A DNA stretch of 64,000 nucleotides, taken from positions 124,001 to 188,000 of the forward strand of contig NZ_VNHS01000013.1 of assembly GCF_008124765.1 (NCBI RefSeq), given 5' to 3'. The position numbers were made by a program, and so were the translations under genes. Of this stretch, positions 45,884 to 54,400 are shown piece by piece. Numbering within the stretch: the first letter of the stretch is position 1; every line of letters starts with the position of its first letter. The notes beneath the pieces are model-generated. The model did no database searches, was not told the DNA's origin, and was given only the letters and a program-made list of their open reading frames with translations. Source of the DNA: Paenibacillus methanolicus (GTDB lineage: Bacteria > Bacillota > Bacilli > Paenibacillales > Paenibacillaceae).

Positions 45884-46855
45884 ATGATCGAAGCAAATGC
45901 CAATATTGACCCGCTCGTCATCGGCGGCAAACGACTGCAATCCCGGTTCTTCCTCGGCACGGGGCGGTTCCCGAGTCCGGCCGTGCTGCAGCTCGCGCTC
46001 GAAGCGTCCAAGGCGGAAGTCGTCACGTTCGCGGTGCGCAGGGTGAATCTGGACGACGCGCGGGAAGATTCGATCTTGCAGCATATGCAGGAACGCGAGC
46101 TGACTTATCTGCCGAACACGTCGGGCGCGAACAACGCGGACGAGGCGGTACGCATCGCGCGGCTGGCCCGGGCGGCGGGACTCGGCACCTGGATCAAGGT
46201 GGAGATTAGCGCCAATCCGCGCACGCTGCTGCCGGATCCGCTGGAGACGCTGCGGGCGACGGAGCGGCTGGCGGCGGAAGGGTTCGTCGTGCTGCCGTAT
46301 ACGTCCGACGATCCGGTTCTGTGCAAAAGGCTGGAGGAAGCCGGCGCGGCTGCCGTCATGCCCGGCGGCGCGCCGATCGGATCCGGCCTCGGGATCTTGA
46401 ATCCGTACAATATCGGGCTTATCGCCCAAGAGTCGCGCGTGCCGATCATTGTGGACGCCGGCATCGGCTCCGCAGGCGACGTCGTCCAGGCGATGGAGCT
46501 CGGGGCGGACGGCATTCTGGTCAACACGCCCGTCGCCAAGGCGCTGGATCCGGTCGGCATGGCGCAGGCGATGCGGCTCGCGGTCGAAGCCGGCCGGTTG
46601 TCGTATTTGTCCGGACGCATTCCAAGACGCCAATATGCTTCGGCAAGCAGCGAGGCCGAGGGCGTATCGAAGCCGGCGTTATCCTTAGATACCGATAATA
46701 ACGGCAATTCGGCACGGGACGTGAAGCTGGATGCCGCGATTGCGGCCCAAGGCGAGAACGCCGCGCGCGAAGCCGCCGTCGCGCTGGCGAGCGACATCAG
46801 GCAGCATGCGGCCGAAGCAGCCGATGCGGGGAAGGAGCTTGGCGGAATTGGCTGA
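45884..46855 (+). CDS. thiG: Thiazole synthase ThiG
   Basis: 323-residue TIM-barrel enzyme that makes thiazole phosphate from DXP, dehydroglycine and ThiS-thiocarboxylate. Motifs are FFLGTGRFPS, YLPNTSGANNADEA, the Schiff-base Lys105 (TWIKVEIS) and MPGGAPIGSGLGILNPYNI. ThiG is usually about 255-260 residues; this one has a C-terminal extension of about 65 residues, Ala-rich and polar, with no known match. It starts 6 bp after thiES and ends 8 bp inside thiO. Confidence 0.95.
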   Translation: MIEANANIDPLVIGGKRLQSRFFLGTGRFPSPAVLQLALEASKAEVVTFAVRRVNLDDAREDSILQHMQERELTYLPNTSGANNADEAVRIARLARAAGLGTWIKVEISANPRTLLPDPLETLRATERLAAEGFVVLPYTSDDPVLCKRLEEAGAAAVMPGGAPIGSGLGILNPYNIGLIAQESRVPIIVDAGIGSAGDVVQAMELGADGILVNTPVAKALDPVGMAQAMRLAVEAGRLSYLSGRIPRRQYASASSEAEGVSKPALSLDTDNNGNSARDVKLDAAIAAQGENAAREAAVALASDIRQHAAEAADAGKELGGIG

Positions 46856-47987
46856 ACGCGTCATCGTATTGGGCGGCGGCATCATCGGCCTCTCCTGCGC
46901 GTTCGAAGCGCTGCGGTTGGGGTACGACGTCACGGTCATCGAGCCGGAAGCGTTCGGGGGCCAGGCCTCCGGCGCCGCGGCGGGGATGCTCGCCCCGTTC
47001 ACGGAAAATCCCGAGCAGCCCGATCCGTTCTTCCGCCTGTGCTTGGAAAGTTTGAAGCTATACCCGTCATGGCTAGCCGACATCGAGGCGGCGTCGGGCT
47101 GCCGCGCCGACCTGCTGCAGACGGGCAGCTTGACGGTCGCGCTGCATGAAGCGGACCTGCTGCCGCTCCAGACGAGGCTGGCGTGGCAGCGGCCGTTCGG
47201 CTCCGGCGCGGAGCTGGTCGAAGGCGAACGGCTGCGGCGCATGGAGCCGCAGCTTGCGGCAAACGCGCTCGCAGCCGTGTATACGCCCCGGGAGAGTCAC
47301 GTGTACGCGCCAGCGCTTGTCGCTGCGTTAGAGAAAGCTTGCCGCAAGCTCGGCGCGCGCTTGGTCGATCATGCAGGCGGCATTCAAGCGCCCGACCTGT
47401 TCAGCACGAAGGGCATCCGCATCGAGACCTCCGCTTGCGGCAGCCATGACGGCGACCGGCTAGTCGTCTGTTCGGGCGCCTGGGCAGGGCATTATGCGGC
47501 CTCCTTCGGCTTCCCGATCCCGGTTCATCCGATACGCGGCCAAATTTGTTCGTTCGACGTATCCTTCGGTGAAGTGCGCCATATGGTGTTCTCCTCGCAG
47601 GCCTATTGGGTGGGTAAGCGCAACGGAACGCTGGTCTGCGGCGCGTCGGAAGACGTGGCGGGCTTCGATCGGACGGTCACGGAACGCGGCATTGATCGTC
47701 TCGTTCGCTGGGGTCCCCGGGTGCTGCCGTTCTTGGACGGCCGGGAACCGATCGACCGCTGGGCCGGACTGCGTCCGGCGACGCGCGACGGCTGGCCGCT
47801 CATCGGTCCGATTCCGGGGCGCGAAGACGTCATTCTGGCCGCCGGGCATTACCGCAACGGCATTCTGCTGAGTCCCGCGACCGGCGCGCTCGTCGGCCGC
47901 ATGCTCGCCGGCAAGGCGCAGTCGGATGAAGCGCGGTGCTTCGCACCGGACCGGTTCGCCGCTTTGCATAGTAGGAGGGGAAGATAA
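46848..47987 (+). CDS. thiO: Glycine oxidase ThiO
   Basis: 379-residue FAD-dependent D-amino acid oxidase-family enzyme that gives dehydroglycine for thiazole synthesis. The FAD motif VLGGGIIGLSCAFEA begins at about residue 6. The C-terminal GHYRNGILLSPATGALV is typical. Start TTG 46848 lies 10 bases after AAGGAG and inside the end of thiG; the long upstream open frame is an artefact of overlapping genes. Its TAA shares a base with the thiD ATG. Confidence 0.92.
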   Translation: MAERVIVLGGGIIGLSCAFEALRLGYDVTVIEPEAFGGQASGAAAGMLAPFTENPEQPDPFFRLCLESLKLYPSWLADIEAASGCRADLLQTGSLTVALHEADLLPLQTRLAWQRPFGSGAELVEGERLRRMEPQLAANALAAVYTPRESHVYAPALVAALEKACRKLGARLVDHAGGIQAPDLFSTKGIRIETSACGSHDGDRLVVCSGAWAGHYAASFGFPIPVHPIRGQICSFDVSFGEVRHMVFSSQAYWVGKRNGTLVCGASEDVAGFDRTVTERGIDRLVRWGPRVLPFLDGREPIDRWAGLRPATRDGWPLIGPIPGREDVILAAGHYRNGILLSPATGALVGRMLAGKAQSDEARCFAPDRFAALHSRRGR

Positions 47988-48913
47988 TGCGGGATTTCGA
48001 TTATCTGGCGGCTTCAGCCTTTACCCAAGGCATACGAGCGAATATCGCGTATCCCGCCGAGTCTTCGGTCTGGCCGCCCCGGGTGCTGACCATCGCGGGC
48101 TCGGACAGCGGAGGCGGGGCCGGCATCCAGGCGGACTTGAAGACGTGCCAGGAGCTGGGCGTCTTCGGCATGAGCGCGATTACGGCCGTTACGTCGCAGA
48201 ACAGCCGCGGCGTTCATGCCGTCTATCCGATGCCGGAGGAAGCCATCCTGTCCCAGATGGACGCGGTGCTCGGGGATATTGGCGCGCATGCGGCCAAGAC
48301 CGGCATGCTGTATTCGAAGGACATCGTCAAGGCGGTCGCCTCGAAGCTGGACGACTACGGGGTTCGCAAGCTGGTCGTCGATCCGGTTCTCGTGGCCAAG
48401 GACGGCTCGCCGCTGTTCCGGCGCGACGCGGTGAATGCCCTTCGCGAGGACTTGCTGCCGCGCGCGCTGGTCGTGACGCCGAATTTGCCGGAAGCGTGCG
48501 AGCTGCTCGGCGTGGAAGAAGGCACGATCCGATCCGTCTCCGACATGATGGAAGCGGCCAACATGCTGCTGCGATTCGGTTCGAAATACGTTTTGCTCAA
48601 AGGCGGTCATCTGGAAGATGAGGCGTTCCGGGGACTGGCGATCGACGTGCTGGCCGGGGGCGACGGCACGGCGGGAATGCAGCCGCTAACGCTCAGCGGC
48701 CCTCGCATCGCGACCCGGCATACGCACGGGACCGGCTGTTCGACGGCCGCGGCGATCGCCGCTTACTTGGCGCGCGGCTTCGAGATGGAGCATGCCGCGC
48801 GGGAGGCCAAATGTTTCGTCGCCGCGGCGATCGCTCGCGCCGTTCCGCTAGGCGGCGGAATCGGTTCCCTCTGGCATGCCGCGCACCGGGAGCCGGCTCA
48901 CGGCCTGCAATAA
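47987..48913 (+). CDS. thiD: Hydroxymethylpyrimidine/phosphomethylpyrimidine kinase ThiD
   Basis: 308-residue ribokinase-fold kinase that phosphorylates HMP and HMP-P. The substrate loop is TIAGSDSGGGAGIQADLKT (from about residue 35), and the ATP/anion hole is THGTGCSTAAAIAAYLARG. An N-terminal extension of about 30 residues precedes the fold. The start overlaps thiO as TAATG, behind GGAGGGG. It is the last gene of the operon; thiM and tenA are not seen. Confidence 0.94.
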   Translation: MRDFDYLAASAFTQGIRANIAYPAESSVWPPRVLTIAGSDSGGGAGIQADLKTCQELGVFGMSAITAVTSQNSRGVHAVYPMPEEAILSQMDAVLGDIGAHAAKTGMLYSKDIVKAVASKLDDYGVRKLVVDPVLVAKDGSPLFRRDAVNALREDLLPRALVVTPNLPEACELLGVEEGTIRSVSDMMEAANMLLRFGSKYVLLKGGHLEDEAFRGLAIDVLAGGDGTAGMQPLTLSGPRIATRHTHGTGCSTAAAIAAYLARGFEMEHAAREAKCFVAAAIARAVPLGGGIGSLWHAAHREPAHGLQ

Positions 48914-48915
48914 TC

Positions 48916-48961
48916 AATAAATAAACCTCCGGTCCGAGCTCTGCGGACGGAGGTTTATTGG
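48916..48961. terminator. Terminator after thiD, also serving the TetR gene
   Basis: AATAAACCTCCG and CGGAGGTTTATT form a 12-bp stem with an inner pairing TCCG/CGGA. The T-tract is modest on both strands. Confidence 0.7.
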
Positions 48962-49042
48962 CGTTCAAGCAGGCTGGCGTTAATCGAGCCTGGTCGAATC
49001 TCAGCCGTTAGCCGGCCGTGACGGCTCGACAGATGCGTCGCG

Positions 49043-49654
49043 CTAGCCCGGCAAATCTTGTCCGAGATGGATCGGACCGGTCCGCACGACCCGGACGACC
49101 ATCCGCGCGAATTGTTCCGGCGTCTGCTTCATCCCGGTCTCCAGCCAATGCTGCAGGAATCCGAGATTGGCGGCCGACACGTAGGCGATCAGAAAATCGG
49201 ACGGGATGTTCAGCCGCGCCTCTTCCAGCTGCCAGAGCGGCAGCAACTTGTCGTAGAAGTGCTCCTTCAGCAGCCGGACGACTTGATCGCCGAAGAAGGA
49301 ATCGCCACCGGGCCCGAGCAGCAGGCGAAACAAATCCGCGTGATCCGCGATGAACGCGAACACGTCGACGAGGTTTTGGTCGGTTTCGTCCGCAGCCGCT
49401 TTTTGGATAAGCCCGTCCACCTCAAGCGTCATTAATCGTTCCCGCAAGCCTTGCATGAACGCCATTTTGCTCTGGTCGAGCATGTCCGGCACGTCTTTGT
49501 AATGCAAGTAGAAGGTGCCTCGATTGATTTCCGCCCGCTGGGTCAAATCGCTCACCGTTATCCCTTCCAGGCCGCGTTCTTCGATTAATTCCAGCAGCGC
49601 CTTGTGCAGCAGCTGTCTCGTGCGTTCTTTTCTGCGATCGATTCGATCCGGCAT
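49043..49654 (-). CDS. TetR/AcrR-family transcriptional regulator
   Basis: 203-residue regulator. The N-terminal HTH (residues about 10-55) has TRQLLHKALLELIEERGLEG and DLTQRAEINRGTFYLHYKD. The C-terminal domain fits the TetR_C_8-like group, with DVFAFIADHADLFRLLLG. ATG 49654 follows a GGAAGGTGG site; the frame is open to 49723. It converges on the thi operon. Its target is unknown; the CBO0543-type gene lies upstream on the same strand. Confidence 0.88.
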   Translation of the reverse strand: MPDRIDRRKERTRQLLHKALLELIEERGLEGITVSDLTQRAEINRGTFYLHYKDVPDMLDQSKMAFMQGLRERLMTLEVDGLIQKAAADETDQNLVDVFAFIADHADLFRLLLGPGGDSFFGDQVVRLLKEHFYDKLLPLWQLEEARLNIPSDFLIAYVSAANLGFLQHWLETGMKQTPEQFARMVVRVVRTGPIHLGQDLPG

Positions 49655-49758
49655 ACCGTGCAATCCACCTTCCTGCCCCTTAGCAAGGAGCGTATCATCA
49701 AGGACATCGCGGGCATTATGCAATCTGAACGATGTTAACCTTTTTCAGGACGAGAATA

Positions 49759-50319
49759 TTATGCGATCGTCCGGTCCGTCCGTGGTTCCGCTCGCCAGCG
49801 CAGCATCCAATAGCGCACCAGAACGGCCAACAGCAAGAAACCGAACAAGGAATACGCGTGTCGCCAACGGTGAATCTCGAACATTCCGAAGCGAATGAAC
49901 AGCGGCTCAATAACATAGGAGAAGCACGCGGAGAGCGCAACCGTAGCGAATAGGTAAGTCCGCCAGGTAGACGTAAACTGGTACGCGCACGCGAAGGAGA
50001 GCGGGATGACGCTCATATCCGCGGGAAGAAAAGGCGGCACGGTGGGCAGCAGCTTGTCGGGATACCCCCACAGAAGGAGATAGCTGCCCCATACATCGCC
50101 GAACATGGCGATGACGCTCCACGCGAACACGCATACGAGCAGTTCAAGCGTGCGAGAGGGGGCGCGAAGCCATTTCCACCAGATGATCCACGGCAAGATC
50201 GTCGCCGCCAGCAGAATCCACCACGGGAGCGAAAGCAAATCATCGTGGTACCAGTGGGCGAGCGTCACTTCTTTATACCTATCCCGGATTTGATTGACGG
50301 CCTCGTTAGTCGGATGCAT
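49759..50319 (-). CDS. CBO0543-type integral membrane protein
   Basis: 186-residue protein with five hydrophobic segments. Features such as SLPWWILLAATILPWIIWWK, FGDVWGSYLLLWGYPDKLLP and PPFLPADMSVIPLSFA recall the CBO0543 family of Bacillales membrane proteins, whose role is unknown; the match is from memory. Start ATG 50319 has AAGGAG 10 bases upstream. Confidence 0.75.
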   Translation of the reverse strand: MHPTNEAVNQIRDRYKEVTLAHWYHDDLLSLPWWILLAATILPWIIWWKWLRAPSRTLELLVCVFAWSVIAMFGDVWGSYLLLWGYPDKLLPTVPPFLPADMSVIPLSFACAYQFTSTWRTYLFATVALSACFSYVIEPLFIRFGMFEIHRWRHAYSLFGFLLLAVLVRYWMLRWRAEPRTDRTIA

Positions 50320-50388
50320 CCTCCATCATCTCCTTCTTGTTAACGTGGTCAGATTATGGAAAGGTTATGCGCAGGTCTTTTCATTTAA

Positions 50389-50418
50389 TTGACAGTGATA
50401 ATCATTATCACTTAAAAT
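50389..50418 (+). promoter_or_regulatory. Promoter with an embedded Fur box
   Basis: TTGACA (50389-50394), an 18-base spacer, and TAAAAT (50413-50418). The spacer is itself the right part of a perfect 19-bp palindrome, AGTGATAATCATTATCACT (50394-50412), that contains the 7-1-7 Fur consensus TGATAATCATTATCA (50396-50410). Fur-Fe would block RNA polymerase here. The next plus-strand gene starts at 50586. Confidence 0.85.
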
Positions 50419-50585
50419 AATGCTGTTCCAGAGGATTTCTTGCGTTGATGCGCCGGACCCTTTCGGCGAGCAAGACCGATGCGACTATTCCCATCCTTTC
50501 GGCTTGCGGGTTAAGTCCGAGAGGATAAACGATATATAGGCGAGAGCGCCATACCATACGCCGTTTGGCGAGGAGTGTAGATTTC

Positions 50586-51395
50586 ATGCTGCCCAATTTC
50601 AATCGAAGCTGGCAACCGCAATCGAGGCCGCTTCATTTTTCATCCGTTAAGGTACAAGGAGATCGATCGCTTGTCGCGGCATCGCCGGGCAAAGGCGTAT
50701 ACCATCGCGAAGAACACGGCGAATGGCAGCGAATGTCGGACGGACTCCCGTCGGAATCGATGGTTCACCGGCTGCAAACGACGGAAAACCGGCTTTACGC
50801 GTGCACGAGCAAGGGACTGTACCTGCTTCAGGACAACCGCTGGGTGAACGGCGATTTGGAGAAGGCTTGTTACCAATATAAAGAGGAATGGGGCTACGCG
50901 TTCGCCGCGACGGACGACGGCCTGCTGTACCGCAATGGCGGCGAGTGGAAGCAGTCCGCGTACAAACGGACGGTCGTGTACGATTTCCTGTTCACGCCGG
51001 AGTATCTCTATATCGGCCTCGAAGGCGGCGTCGGGATGTACGACCGGATGACGGATCAATGGGCTGGCTTCTCGCTCGGCGTGGGCGTGACCAGCATCGC
51101 GGCCGACCGGACGCGGCTGATCGGCGCGACGGACAGCGGCGAACTCGCGATCAGCACGGGGCGCGGCGGCTTCGAACGGATTCGCTTCGGCGATATGTTC
51201 GTGTTCAGCGTCGTCTCCCGGCTCCCGCATGTATACGTGTGCACGGATAAAGGGCTGTTCCGGGTGGGGAGGCTGGGGAGTCGTCTGACGCTCTTCTCGC
51301 TGAAGCCCGGTCTGCCGGTGACGGACGTGGATTGGCTCGGTTCCGACCTTTACATGGCTACCCTTTCGAAAGGGATCCAAACGATGCGCGCGTAA
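50586..51395 (+). CDS. Predicted beta-propeller protein
   Basis: 269 residues, made of about six 40-residue repeats. Each has a short strand such as RLYACTSKGLYLL, YAFAATDDGLLYR, YLYIGLEGGVGMYD, RLIGATDSGELAI or VYVCTDKGLFRV. This 'x-x-A-T-x-x-G-L-Y' pattern marks WD40- or sensor-propeller-like blades. No signal peptide is seen. ATG 50586 lies 10 bases after AGGAG. The only clear upstream promoter, 170 bp away, has a Fur box, so iron control is likely. The function is unknown. Confidence 0.7.
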   Translation: MLPNFNRSWQPQSRPLHFSSVKVQGDRSLVAASPGKGVYHREEHGEWQRMSDGLPSESMVHRLQTTENRLYACTSKGLYLLQDNRWVNGDLEKACYQYKEEWGYAFAATDDGLLYRNGGEWKQSAYKRTVVYDFLFTPEYLYIGLEGGVGMYDRMTDQWAGFSLGVGVTSIAADRTRLIGATDSGELAISTGRGGFERIRFGDMFVFSVVSRLPHVYVCTDKGLFRVGRLGSRLTLFSLKPGLPVTDVDWLGSDLYMATLSKGIQTMRA

Positions 51396-51487
51396 TGTTT
51401 TTGCCGCCGGATGCGAAACTCCAGTGACCTGCCTATAGGTGAATGCATATGATGCTATGACATTCGAGGTGGGAGAAGGAGAGGGCT

Positions 51488-54400
51488 ATGGCGAAAAGCA
51501 GGAAAGGGAAACGCGCTAACGGACAAAAACCGTTATTTTACGTCGATAATCCGAATGCTTCCGAATTGAAATGGCTGGACGATGTGAAGCGAAAATCGTC
51601 GGCGCCGCCAGGAGGCGGGGCATTCGAACCGCGCAAAGGCGAAGGCGAGAAGAAACTGCAAGTCAATGCGGCGGCGGCACCTGCCGAGCCGATCGTATCG
51701 TTAGACGAGGCCGACGATTGGCAGGAACTCTCGGCTGATCTGAACGAGGATTCGGTCGCCGACTGGCAGGAAGAAGAAACAATCGCCGCCCAGCCGGAGG
51801 CTGCGGACGCGCTGGAAGCGCAAGCCGAGGTAACGCCGGAGCAACCGGTCGCGGCCGTCGAGCCGGAGATGACCCGCGAGGAAAGGCTGGCGGTCTACGA
51901 GGAGCTTCGGGAACCCGAGCGGCCGGCCGCCTTCGTCTATACCGACGATATCGCGGACGAGGCGATCACGTCGGAGAAGCTCGCGCCGGGCGCCATCGAT
52001 TCGTCGCGTCTTGGCCGCGGCGCGGTAGCCTCCCGCAACTTGGCGGACTTCGCCGTCGAGAGCATTAACCTGGCGGACGGCGCGGTGACGGCTTCGAAGC
52101 TGGCGCCGAATTCGATTACCGGCGACCATCTGATCCCGGGCTCCGTCAACGGCACGATTCTCTCGGAACGCTCGATCGCGGGCGACAAGCTTCGCGATGG
52201 CAGCATCACGTCCGAGAAACTGGCGGACCGGACGATCAGCGCGGACAAAATCGCCGAAGGCTCGATCGAGACGAAGCATCTGAAGGCGTTCATCGTCTCC
52301 AGCGATTTGCTTGAAGATCAAGCGGTAACGGGCAGCAAGATCAAGAGCGGGGCCATTCGTCCCGAGCATCTCGCGGCGGATGCCGTGAATGCCTCGAAGC
52401 TGGCGGACGGCGCCGTGACGCGTTCCAAGCTGCGCGACGCCACGGTTACCGGCGAGAAGCTGGCCGCGGGAGCCGTCGATTCGGTGCACCTGAAGCCAGG
52501 TCTCCTGCTTGCCGAACATGTGGCCACCGGCATTCTGCTGGGAAAGCATTTGGCTCCGGGCGAAATCGCAGGGGAGCATCTGGCCGAAGGCGCGGTCGGA
52601 CCGCGGGAGCTCCGCCGAGGAGCGGTCGGGCAGGACGCGATCGCGCCGGGCGCGATCGGCGAGACGCAGCTCAAAAAAGGCGCGGTCGGCGCGGAGGCGC
52701 TGGCAGACGGGACCGTTAACGCCGAGCATCTGAACGACGGCGCGGTCACGACGCCCAAAATCGCCGATTTGTCCGTCTCCACGATCAAGCTGGGCGAGCA
52801 TGCCGTCACGGCGTCGAAAATCGCGGATCAAAGCATCACGACGGCGAAGCTGGCGGATAACGCGGTCCAAAGCAAGCATCTCGGCAAAAGAAGCGTGGGC
52901 CCCGATCATATCGACGGCGGCGCGGTGACCGACCGCCATCTTGCGGTGCGGTCGGTCAATGCCGCTCACTTGACCGAGGATTCCGTCGGCACCCGCCATT
53001 TGCTCGACAAAGCGGTCAAATCGGAGAAACTGGCTGCCGGCGCGGTTCACCAAGCGCATCTCGCGCCAGGTTCCGTCGGGACCGATCAGCTCGGCGAAGG
53101 CGCCGTCACGGAGAGTCGTCTGGCGAACGGCAGCGTAACCGGGGATAAGTTGGCCGGCGGCGCGGTGACCGTCCGGCATCTCGGGAACGAATCGGTCGGA
53201 TCCGAGAAGATCGCGCCGGAAGCGATCAAAGCGTATCATCTGGCCGCCGGCTCGGTCACGGAGGAAGCGATCTCCGTCGAGTCCGTCGCGCCGTGGCATC
53301 TGCAGCCCGGTCTGGTTGCAGCCGAACATCTGAGCGACGGTTCCGTCCAGACGAACGCGCTGCAGGATGGAGCGGTGAAAGCCGCCAAGCTTGCGCCGCA
53401 ATCGGTGCAAGAGCGTCATCTTACGGCAGGCATCGTCTACGGTCACCATCTAGCCGACCATGCCGTGAACTCGCTCAAGCTGTCGCCGGAGAGCGTATCG
53501 ACCGATAAGCTGACGGACGCCGCGGTGACCGGCGGCAAATTGGCCGACGGCAGCGTCTCGGGCGCCAAGCTGGCTCCGCAATCGGTTGAAGGCAGCCACT
53601 TGACGGACGGCGCGGTCGGCGCGCATCATCTGGCAGCCGGCGCGGTCGGCGCGCATCATCTGGCTCCCGACTCGGTTCAAGCCGGCCATATCGCATCGGG
53701 CGCGATCCGGTCGAACGATATCGCGGACGGTTCGATTACCGGCGCGAAACTCGCTTCGGAGACGGTCGGCGCCGAGCAGCTGGGGATCGAATCGGTCGGC
53801 AGCCGGCAGCTCGCCCAAGGCGCCGTACTGGGCGTTCACCTGGCTTCGGGCAGCGTCATGGAGCACCATCTCGGCGATGGGTCGGTGACGGAATCCAAAT
53901 TGGCGTCCGGCAGCGTCGGCGCCGAACAGGTGCAGGAAGGGGCGATCGGCAGCGAGGCGCTGCAAGCCGGCGCGGTAGGCGCCGCGCATCTGCAGCCGGA
54001 ATCCGTCGGCGCCCAGCATGTCGCCAAAGGAAGCATCGGGTTGGAGCATCTGACGGCCGATAGCGTCGGCTCGGAGCAGCTGAAGGATGGATCCGTCGGC
54101 ACGATCCACTTGACCGAAGGAGCGGTGACCGGCGAGAAGCTGTCGGTGCAATCGGTCGGCGGCGACCACCTCCGGATCGAGTCGATTAGCGGCAAACACG
54201 TCAAGGCGGAGACGCTGCAGGGGTACCATATCCGCAAAGGCTCCATTACGCAGGCTCATCTGGCCGGCGACTTGTTCTTGCCGGGCAAACTGCCGGATGG
54301 CAGCATTCACGGCAGCAAGCTTAAACCGGGATCCGTCGGGCAGACTCAGCTGTCGGCCGGCGCGGTGACCGGCAGCGCGATCGGGCACGGGGCGATTCAA

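Noticed and set aside
50408..50602. 64-codon minus-strand frame and a short plus-strand frame (about 50447-50530) between the Fur box and the propeller gene
   Set aside because: The minus frame ends inside the Fur palindrome and has no ribosome site. The plus frame is short, weakly initiated and has no known relative; a leader peptide cannot be excluded but is not supported.
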